Assembly (NCBI GenBank): GCA_910586675.1
Contig: CAJUJO010000010.1
Span: 1-45,670, forward strand
Length of the DNA: 45,670 nucleotides
From: an uncultured Christensenellaceae bacterium
GTDB lineage: Bacteria; Bacillota; Clostridia; Christensenellales; Borkfalkiaceae
Reading direction: 5' to 3'
Each line of letters starts with the position of its first letter. Position 1 is the stretch's first letter. Positions 39,546-45,670 of the stretch are shown piece by piece. Below the pieces are notes generated by a model that saw nothing but the letters and a program-made list of their open reading frames with translations, searched no databases and had not been told where the DNA came from. The position numbers and the translations under genes are program-made.

Positions 39546-41201
39546 ATGATATTTACAAACGGCAGCAATATGGCGGCGCAGCGTTCGCTTTTGCGGGCGC
39601 TCGGCTGGACGGAAAGCGAAATTTCCAAACCGCTCGTCGGCATTATCTGCGCACAGAGCGATATTATCCCCGGACACACGCACCTTAGTGAAATCGCGCG
39701 CGCCGTGTCCGAAGGCGTGCTCGCGGCGGGCGGAAAGCCCGTCGTCGTGCCCTCGATCGGCGTATGCGACGGCATCGCAATGGGGCATAAGGGCATGCGC
39801 TATTCCCTGCCTTCGCGCGAGATCATCGCCGACAGCGCGGAAATTCTCGCGACGGCGCACGCCTTCGATGCAATCGTGTTCGTCGGCAACTGCGACAAAA
39901 TCATTCCCGGCATGCTCATGGGAGCCGTGCGCGTCAACGTACCCGCCGTCTTCGTTTCGGGCGGCCCCATGCTCGCGGGGCGCAAGGAAGGCAAAAAGCT
40001 GTCCCTCTCCTCCATGTTTGAAGCGGTCGGCGCGTACACGTCGGGCAAAATCGACGAAAAGGAGCTTTCCGCATACGAATGCACCGCCTGCCCTTCCTGC
40101 GGCTCCTGCTCGGGCATGTTTACGGCAAATTCCATGAACTGTTTATTGGAAGCGCTCGGCATGGCGCTCCCCGGCAACGGCACGGTTCCCGCCGTCTATT
40201 CGGCGCGCATCGCCCTCGCAAAGCGCACGGGCGAAGCCGTTATGAAGCTGATAGAACGGAATCTCCGCCCGCGCGACATTTTAACGCCGACGGCGCTCAA
40301 AAACGCCGAACGACTGGATATGGCGATCGGCGCGAGCTCCAACTCCGTTTTGCACCTGCTCGCACTTGCGAGTGAGCTCGGATTTTCCAAAGAACAGATT
40401 TCCCTCGACACCATGAACGCCATATCGGCTGAAACGCCCAATCTCTGCCGCCTTGCGCCGGCGGGGGAACACTATATCGAAGAGCTGAACGAAGCGGGCG
40501 GCATCTCCGCCGTAATCAGAACGCTCATCGATGCAAACCTGTTCGACGGCTCGGCAATGACCGCCGCCGCACTCACGCAGGAGGAGCTCACGAAAAACGC
40601 ACGCGTGCTCGATTCGGAAATTATTCGCCCCGTATCCGCGCCTTATTCCGGTTACGGCGGACTTGCGGTGCTCAAAGGCAACCTCGCAAAAGAGGGCGCC
40701 GTCGTAAAAAAGAGCGCGGTCGATCCTAAAATGTATTGCCACAGCGGTCCCGCGCGCGTATTCGATTCGGAAGAGGAAGCCATGCTCGCAATATCGGGCA
40801 ACAGGATAAAGGCGGGCGACGTGGTCGTCATCCGCTACGAAGGGCCCAAGGGCGGGCCGGGCATGCGGGAAATGCTCTCCCCCACCTCGTCCATCGTCGG
40901 CGCGGGCTTGGGCGATACCGTCGCGCTCATCACCGACGGAAGATTTTCGGGTGCGACGCGCGGCGCGGCGATCGGGCACGTCTGCCCCGAAGCGGCGGCG
41001 GGCGGCGTCATCGGCGTCGTACAAGAGGGAGATATGATCGAAATCGACATCGAAAAGGGCGAGATTAACCTGCGCGTGCCGGATGAAGAAATCGCAAAAC
41101 GGCTCGCTACGTTTACCCCTAAGGAAAAGCCCGCGGAAGGCTATCTGAAGCGTTACCGCGCGCTGGTTGCGAGTGCTTCCGACGGAGCGGTGTTACGATA
41201 G
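39546..41201 (+). CDS. ilvD: dihydroxy-acid dehydratase
   Basis: 551 residues from ATG 39546, which has GGAG 7 nt upstream; the ATG at 39540 is only 1 nt from it. IlvD dehydrates dihydroxy acids to 2-oxo acids with an iron-sulfur cluster. The cluster cysteines are visible in FVGNCDKIIPGM and CTACPSCGSCSGMFTANSMN. The C-terminal GPKGGPGMREMLSPTS and TDGRFSGATRG blocks are diagnostic. It follows ilvN after a repeat; ilvC, often between ilvN and ilvD or nearby, is not in the window. Confidence 0.95.
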   Translation: MIFTNGSNMAAQRSLLRALGWTESEISKPLVGIICAQSDIIPGHTHLSEIARAVSEGVLAAGGKPVVVPSIGVCDGIAMGHKGMRYSLPSREIIADSAEILATAHAFDAIVFVGNCDKIIPGMLMGAVRVNVPAVFVSGGPMLAGRKEGKKLSLSSMFEAVGAYTSGKIDEKELSAYECTACPSCGSCSGMFTANSMNCLLEALGMALPGNGTVPAVYSARIALAKRTGEAVMKLIERNLRPRDILTPTALKNAERLDMAIGASSNSVLHLLALASELGFSKEQISLDTMNAISAETPNLCRLAPAGEHYIEELNEAGGISAVIRTLIDANLFDGSAMTAAALTQEELTKNARVLDSEIIRPVSAPYSGYGGLAVLKGNLAKEGAVVKKSAVDPKMYCHSGPARVFDSEEEAMLAISGNRIKAGDVVVIRYEGPKGGPGMREMLSPTSSIVGAGLGDTVALITDGRFSGATRGAAIGHVCPEAAAGGVIGVVQEGDMIEIDIEKGEINLRVPDEEIAKRLATFTPKEKPAEGYLKRYRALVASASDGAVLR

Positions 41202-41515
41202 TTCACGAAAGAGTTCAAAAATTTTCCTGAACGGAACATTCTCGTGAGCGGAGAACCGTCGAATTGTAACAAATTCTTAGCCGCACCCGCGCAGTCGCGT
41301 TATCCGACAACAAGCCGCAAGCATGCGTCAAATTGAGAACACTTTCGCATAAGTGCGATTTTGCGAAAGCGCACAATAGGTTCACAAAATTTTCCTGAAC
41401 GGAAAATTCTCATGAGCGGAGAACTTTTGTCTTTTAATTTACCGATAGCCCCACCCGCTTAACCGTGTTATCCGACAACTAGCCGCAAGTATGCGGCAAA
41501 TTGAGTTTTTGTAAA
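41202..41515 (+). repeat. composite structured repeat array E, between ilvD and leuC
   Basis: Two units starting at the ilvD TAG and filling most of the 333-bp gap. Terminal hairpins are near 41202-41247 (imperfect) and 41391-41425, each followed by a GTGAGCGGAGAAC or ATGAGCGGAGAAC tail. Core hairpins are GCCGCA/TGCGTC at 41314-41329 (one mismatch) and GCCGCA/TGCGGC at 41482-41497. Between the units lies a linker with CTTTCGC / GCGAAAG arms. No gene is seen. Confidence 0.83.
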
Positions 41516-41534
41516 CACATTACGGAGGTATGTT

Positions 41535-42788
41535 ATGGGCATGACCATGACGCAGAAAATACTCGCTTCTCACGCGGGACTCGAACGCGTGGAAGCGGGG
41601 CAACTGATCGAAGCCGAGCTGGATATGGCGCTCGCCAACGATATTACGGCACCCGTCGCAATCAAAGAGCTGGAAAAAGCGGGCGGATACGTAAAGCACA
41701 AAGAAAAAGTCGCGTTTGTCATGGATCACTTTACCCCGAATAAGGACATCAAAGCCGCCTGTCAGGTAAAGTGTACGCGGGAGTTCGCACGGCGCGAAGG
41801 CGTGGAACACTTTTACGACGTCGGGCAAATGGGCATCGAACACGCGCTCTTGCCCGAACAGGGCATCGTCGGCGCGGGAGACTGCATTATCGGAGCGGAC
41901 AGCCATACGTGCACGTACGGTGCGCTGGGCGCCTTTTCGACGGGGGTTGGCTCCACCGACCTTGCGGCGGCGATGATGACGGGCAAATGCTGGTTCAAAG
42001 TGCCCGCCGCCCTCCGCTTCGAAATAAAAGGAACGCTTCCCCCCTTCGTTACGGGAAAAGATTTGATTCTTCATATCATCGGAAAAATCGGCGTGGACGG
42101 CGCGCTTTACAAATCCATGGAATTTACGGGCGAAGGCGTTACAAGCCTTTCTATGGACGACAGATTCACCGTATGCAATATGGCAATCGAAGCGGGCGCG
42201 AAAAACGGGATTTTCCCCGTTGACAAAAAAACGCTCGATTATATGAAAAATCGGTTCAAACGTGCGCCGAAGATTTACGCGGCGGACGAAGACGCGGCAT
42301 ACGAGAAAACATACGAAATCGACCTTTCCGCATTGAAGCCGACCGTCGCTTTCCCCCACCTTCCCGAAAACACGAAAACGGAGTGGGAGAGCATCCCCGT
42401 TCAGCAAGTCGTCATCGGATCGTGCACCAACGGAAGAATTTCCGATCTGCGCCAAGCGGCGGAAATCTTTAAGGGCAGAAAGGTACAAAGAAACGTCCGC
42501 GCCATCGTCATTCCCGCCACGCAAGAAATTTACTTGCAGGCACTGAAAGAGGGACTGCTCGAAACCTTTATCGAAGCGGGCGCGGTCGTATCCACGCCCA
42601 CGTGCGGCCCCTGCCTCGGCGGGCATATGGGCATTCTCGCCGACGGCGAACGGTGCGTTTCCACCACCAACCGCAACTTTGTGGGAAGAATGGGGCACGT
42701 AACGAGCGAGATATACCTCGCTTCCCCCTATACCGCGGCGGCGAGCGCCGTGCTCGGCAAACTTGCCACCGCTTACGAGGTGAAATAA
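41535..42788 (+). CDS. leuC: 3-isopropylmalate dehydratase large subunit
   Basis: 417 residues, the shorter LeuC type of about 420 residues shared with archaea and Clostridia. It isomerises 2- and 3-isopropylmalate with LeuD. Iron-sulfur cluster cysteines lie in VIGSCTNGRISDLR and TPTCGPCLGGHMG; DSHTCTYGALGAFSTGVG is a typical aconitase-family block. GGAGG precedes the ATG. leuD starts 1 nt after its stop. Confidence 0.95.
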   Translation: MGMTMTQKILASHAGLERVEAGQLIEAELDMALANDITAPVAIKELEKAGGYVKHKEKVAFVMDHFTPNKDIKAACQVKCTREFARREGVEHFYDVGQMGIEHALLPEQGIVGAGDCIIGADSHTCTYGALGAFSTGVGSTDLAAAMMTGKCWFKVPAALRFEIKGTLPPFVTGKDLILHIIGKIGVDGALYKSMEFTGEGVTSLSMDDRFTVCNMAIEAGAKNGIFPVDKKTLDYMKNRFKRAPKIYAADEDAAYEKTYEIDLSALKPTVAFPHLPENTKTEWESIPVQQVVIGSCTNGRISDLRQAAEIFKGRKVQRNVRAIVIPATQEIYLQALKEGLLETFIEAGAVVSTPTCGPCLGGHMGILADGERCVSTTNRNFVGRMGHVTSEIYLASPYTAAASAVLGKLATAYEVK

Positions 42789-42789
42789 T

Positions 42790-43275
42790 ATGAACGTAAA
42801 AGGCACCGTACACAAGTTCGGCAGCGACGTGGATACCGACGTCATTATCCCCGCGCGTTACCTTAATACAAGTTCGGAACGGGAGCTTGCCCTCCACTGC
42901 ATGGAGGACATCGACGCGGAGTTCGTCAAAAATGTAAAAGAGGGTGATATTATCGTCGCGGAAGACAACTTCGGCTGCGGCTCCTCGCGCGAGCACGCGC
43001 CCATTTCGATCAAGGCGAGCGGCGTTTCCCTCGTCATTGCCAACACCTTCGCGCGCATCTTTTACCGCAACGCCATCAATATCGGGCTGCCCATTCTGGA
43101 ATGTCCCGAAGCGGTAAAAAACATCAATGCAGGCGACACCGTTTCCTGCGACCTTTCGACGGGTGTTATCGTAAACGAAACGACGGGAATGCAATTCCGC
43201 GCGCAGCCCTTTCCCCCGTTTATTCAGAAGATCATCGACGCGGGCGGACTGATGAACGCCGTAAAAAAATCATGA
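42790..43275 (+). CDS. leuD: 3-isopropylmalate dehydratase small subunit
   Basis: 161 residues, the size expected for the partner of short-type LeuC. The start GTVHKFGSDVDTDVIIPARY and the AEDNFGCGSSREHAPISIK block with the swivel-domain GxGSSRE motif are intact. It is nearly joined to leuC, and its stop overlaps the start of the next gene (ATGA). Confidence 0.95.
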   Translation: MNVKGTVHKFGSDVDTDVIIPARYLNTSSERELALHCMEDIDAEFVKNVKEGDIIVAEDNFGCGSSREHAPISIKASGVSLVIANTFARIFYRNAINIGLPILECPEAVKNINAGDTVSCDLSTGVIVNETTGMQFRAQPFPPFIQKIIDAGGLMNAVKKS

Positions 43276-43856
43276 GAAAGCGCGGAATCGTATTTTACAG
43301 CGTTCTCGCCCTTTTAACGGCGGCGATCATCGGCTGTTTCGCCGCTTGGTCATTCACGAAAAACGATCTTCCCCTCTTTCTCATGCTGGGGCTATTCGTT
43401 TTTTATATCCTCTTTCTCGTGCTCGCGCTGAAAGAAAACAAAAAGAGCGCGCAGGGCATTTCCGCCGAACTCGGCGACATGCACGAACTGCTCGCAAGCG
43501 AAAGCGTGAGAAGCGTTTTCTTTTCTGTATACAGCATGAAACGCGCCTTAAAGCCGCGCGCGGGCACGCGCGATTATTATATCGAAACGCATTCTTCAAG
43601 CGACGCGGAACAATTAACGGCGCACTACGCGGGCAAGCTTTCCGAAGAAGTGAGTCGCGCGATAGAAGAAGCGTGCACGGGCGCATACGCCGTTTCCTTT
43701 GCGGTAATTGCGGGAATCCGCGGCAAAAAGATAATCTGCGCAAGCGAGCTTTATGAAGCGATCAAACCGCTGCCCGAATACGAACAGTTTATCAAACAGA
43801 ATAAATTTTACCTCTATCGGGAAAATTCCGAAGAAGAAAACGGAGAACAGGCATGA
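43272..43856 (+). CDS. membrane-anchored protein of unknown function embedded in the leucine operon
   Basis: 194 residues from ATG 43272. Two membrane helices (about 7-27 and 33-53: VFYSVLALLTAAIIGCFAAW; FLMLGLFVFYILFLVLAL) are followed by a soluble domain of about 140 residues (GISAELGDMHELLASESVRS, DYYIETHSSSDAEQLTAHY). It has an acidic C-terminal tail, ENSEEENGEQA. It overlaps leuD by 4 nt at the start and leuB by 4 nt at the end, so it is translated together with the leucine enzymes. I do not recognise the family. A longer reading from 43101 runs inside leuD and is rejected. Confidence 0.82.
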   Translation: MRKRGIVFYSVLALLTAAIIGCFAAWSFTKNDLPLFLMLGLFVFYILFLVLALKENKKSAQGISAELGDMHELLASESVRSVFFSVYSMKRALKPRAGTRDYYIETHSSSDAEQLTAHYAGKLSEEVSRAIEEACTGAYAVSFAVIAGIRGKKIICASELYEAIKPLPEYEQFIKQNKFYLYRENSEEENGEQA

Positions 43857-44941
43857 AAAAGCATATCGCAGTTCTTGCGGGCGACGGAATCGGGCCGGAA
43901 ATTACCGACGGCGCGGTCGCCGTCCTCAAAAAAGTCGCCGAAAAATTCGGGCACGAATTTACCTTCGAGCCCCTGCTTATGGGCTGCTGCGCGATCGAAG
44001 CGTGCGGCGAGCCCCTCCCCGCGCACACCGTAGAGCGCTGCCTTGCGTCCGACTCCGTACTGCTGGGCGCGGTCGGCGGCATGGTGGGCGACCCCCGCTG
44101 GGATAATCTACCCGGCGACAAGCGCCCCGAAAAGGGGTTGCTTCAAATCAGAAAGGCGCTCGGGCTGTACTCCAATATTCGCCCTGCTCGGCTCTGGAAG
44201 GCGCTTTCGGACGCTTCCCCCCTTAAAAAACCGCTCGTGGAAAACGGCATAGAGATCATCGTCGTGCGCGAGCTTACGGGCGGGATTTACTTCGGCGAAC
44301 GCGGCTCTTATCATGATAATGAAACGGGCGAAACGGCTTGGGATACGGAAAAATATTCGGTAAAAGAAATCGAGCGCATTACGGAAATTGCATGCAAGCT
44401 GGCGCAAAAGCGGACGAAGAAGGTTATTTCCGTGGATAAAGCCAACGTACTCGAAAGCTCCCGCCTGTGGCGCAGGACGGTGCACGCATACGCCGAGAAG
44501 CACTACCCCGACGTTACCGTAACCGACATGTTAGTCGATAACGCCGCCATGCAGATCGTAAAGAACCCCGCGCAGTTCGACGTGCTCCTCACGTCCAACA
44601 TGTTCGGCGACATTCTCGCCGACGAGGCGGCGCAGGTTACGGGCTCCATCGGAATGCTCGCTTCCTCTTCGCTCGGCGACGGCACGCGCGGGCTGTACGA
44701 ACCCATTCACGGCTCTGCGCCCGATATTGCGGGGCAGGATATCGCAAACCCCGTTGCGACCGTTCTTTCCGCGGCGATGATGCTGCGCGATTCCTTCGGC
44801 TTGACGGAGGAATGTTATGCCGTGGAACGCGCCGTGGAGCGCGTATTGGAAGAGGGATACCGCACGGCGGACATCATGTCGGACGGCATGAAACAGATCG
44901 GCTGCCGCGAAATGGCGCGGCTGATTGCGGAGCACGTATGA
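43853..44941 (+). CDS. leuB: 3-isopropylmalate dehydrogenase
   Basis: 362 residues. LeuB oxidises and decarboxylates 3-isopropylmalate with NAD in leucine synthesis. The start KKHIAVLAGDGIGPEITDGA, the substrate-binding VRELTGGIYFGERG, and the signature NMFGDILADEAAQVTGSIGM plus YEPIHGSAPDIAGQDIANP are diagnostic. It overlaps the membrane protein gene and yggS by 4 nt each. leuA is not in the window. Confidence 0.96.
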   Translation: MKKHIAVLAGDGIGPEITDGAVAVLKKVAEKFGHEFTFEPLLMGCCAIEACGEPLPAHTVERCLASDSVLLGAVGGMVGDPRWDNLPGDKRPEKGLLQIRKALGLYSNIRPARLWKALSDASPLKKPLVENGIEIIVVRELTGGIYFGERGSYHDNETGETAWDTEKYSVKEIERITEIACKLAQKRTKKVISVDKANVLESSRLWRRTVHAYAEKHYPDVTVTDMLVDNAAMQIVKNPAQFDVLLTSNMFGDILADEAAQVTGSIGMLASSSLGDGTRGLYEPIHGSAPDIAGQDIANPVATVLSAAMMLRDSFGLTEECYAVERAVERVLEEGYRTADIMSDGMKQIGCREMARLIAEHV

Positions 44942-45603
44942 TAGAGCAAAACGTAAAAGAGCTGCTTGCCGCGCTGGAAAAGGGAAACGCGTTCGGGGAA
45001 AAGGTTACGCTCGTCGCCGCGACCAAGACGCGGACGGCGGAGGAAATCAACCGCGCGATAAAAGCGGGAATCACCGACATCGGCGAAAATAAAGTGCAGG
45101 AATTCCGCGACAAATACGACGCGGTTACGGGCGGAAACCGGCACTTTATCGGACATTTGCAGACCAATAAAGTAAAATACCTCGTCGGCAAAACCTATCT
45201 GTATCACTCGGTTGACCGCAACGAACTCGCCGAAGCGCTCGCAAAGCGTTCGCAAAAGGCGGGAATCGTTTCCGATATTCTCTTGCAGGTCAATATCGGC
45301 AACGAAGAGAGCAAGGGCGGCTATCCCCTATCCGGCGCCTTTCAAGCGTACGAAAGGCTGAAAGAGGCGGACGGCTTGCGCGTGCGCGGCTTTATGGCAA
45401 TGCTTCCCCTATTAAGCGACGAACGAATTTTAACGGAGCAGTGCGACGCGATGCGCGCCCTATACGAGCGCGCATCGCAAACGGATAAAAATATATCCTA
45501 TCTTTCCATGGGTATGAGCGGCGATTGGAAGCTGTGCCTTTCGCGCGGGGCGAACATGATACGCCTCGGCACGGCGATTTTCGGCGAACGGGATTATCGG
45601 TAA
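44938..45603 (+). CDS. yggS: YggS/PLPBP-family pyridoxal phosphate-binding protein
   Basis: 221 residues from ATG 44938, overlapping the leuB stop (ATGA); the longer frame is inside leuB. The PLP-binding lysine lies in VTLVAATKTRTAEEINRAI, and GENKVQEFRDK, HFIGHLQTNKVKYL and MGMSGDWKLCLSRGANMIRL are family hallmarks. These proteins help keep vitamin B6 balanced and affect branched-chain and other amino-acid metabolism. That fits its place at the end of the leucine operon, although in many Bacillota it sits near sepF. Confidence 0.94.
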   Translation: MIEQNVKELLAALEKGNAFGEKVTLVAATKTRTAEEINRAIKAGITDIGENKVQEFRDKYDAVTGGNRHFIGHLQTNKVKYLVGKTYLYHSVDRNELAEALAKRSQKAGIVSDILLQVNIGNEESKGGYPLSGAFQAYERLKEADGLRVRGFMAMLPLLSDERILTEQCDAMRALYERASQTDKNISYLSMGMSGDWKLCLSRGANMIRLGTAIFGERDYR

Positions 45604-45624
45604 TCGACTTGAATTAATAATAAT

Positions 45625-45643
45625 CCACCCGCGTAGCGGGTGG
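45625..45643 (+). terminator. terminator of the ilv-leu-yggS operon
   Basis: Arms CCACCCGC / GCGGGTGG with loop GTA, followed by TATTTCATTTT. A further small hairpin GGGC/GCCC (about 45656-45666) lies at the window edge. Confidence 0.8.
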
Positions 45644-45670
45644 TATTTCATTTTCGGGCATAGCCCTAAT

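Noticed and set aside
41520..42845. 441-codon minus-strand open frame opposite leuC
   Set aside because: Antisense shadow of leuC.
44812..44937. N-terminal extension of yggS inside leuB
   Set aside because: The extension is leuB read in another frame; homology begins at the ATG at 44938.

Overview
The window looks like a chromosomal segment of a Clostridia-class Bacillota. Evidence for this is the gene order ruvC-ruvA-ruvB-queA-tgt-yajC-(TIGR04086-type membrane protein)-scfA-scfB-secD-secF-recJ-relA-MBL-hemZ, the SCIFF ranthipeptide pair scfA/scfB, the plsX-rnc-smc-ftsY-ylxM-ffh-rpsP-khpA block, strong AGGAGG-type ribosome binding sites and sigma-A type promoters (TTGACA-N17-TATAAT). Core genes are fairly GC-rich with C/G-ending codons, which produces many long false antisense ORFs. 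I see no rRNA, tRNA, CRISPR array or transposase gene.

Layout. Positions 71-890 (minus): a small membrane protein followed by what looks like its disrupted continuation. 1050-3323 (minus): the SRP operon ylxM-ffh-rpsP-khpA. 3388-5029: an AT-rich accessory island of two matching regulator cassettes (XRE repressors diverging from small minus-strand genes), inserted between ylxM and ftsY, which are adjacent in many relatives. 5088-11780 (minus): ftsY, smc, rnc, plsX. 11949-13632: a CDF metal exporter and a divergent MazF-type toxin. 13685-16141 (minus): pnp and rpsO. 16249-23286 (minus): recJ-relA-MBL-hemZ. 23366-28610 (minus): secDF, the SCIFF peptide and its radical SAM maturase, a TIGR04086-type membrane protein and yajC. 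28733-34648 (minus): the Holliday-junction/queuosine operon ruvC-ruvA-ruvB-GNAT-queA-tgt, with a gene remnant behind queA. 35057-45603 (plus): argH, then the branched-chain amino-acid genes ilvB-ilvN-ilvD-leuC-leuD-X-leuB and yggS, where X is an unrecognised membrane protein translationally coupled on both sides.

The most unusual signal is a family of composite structured repeats, five arrays with nine copies of a conserved core. Arrays sit just behind the stop codons of smc, relA, ruvC, ilvN and ilvD, always in the orientation of the gene they follow. Both hairpins of the unit change sequence between copies while keeping base pairing, so the structure appears to be conserved. The second notable signal is the island at 3388-5029. 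There, a perfect GACCTA-N-TAGGTC palindrome sits in the same register inside the 17-bp spacer of two minus-strand promoters, each paired with a closely related 69-residue XRE protein. Several genes (ruvC, the CDF exporter, ylxM) have a strong promoter ending only 6-9 nt before the ATG and no ribosome binding site, which suggests leaderless mRNAs.
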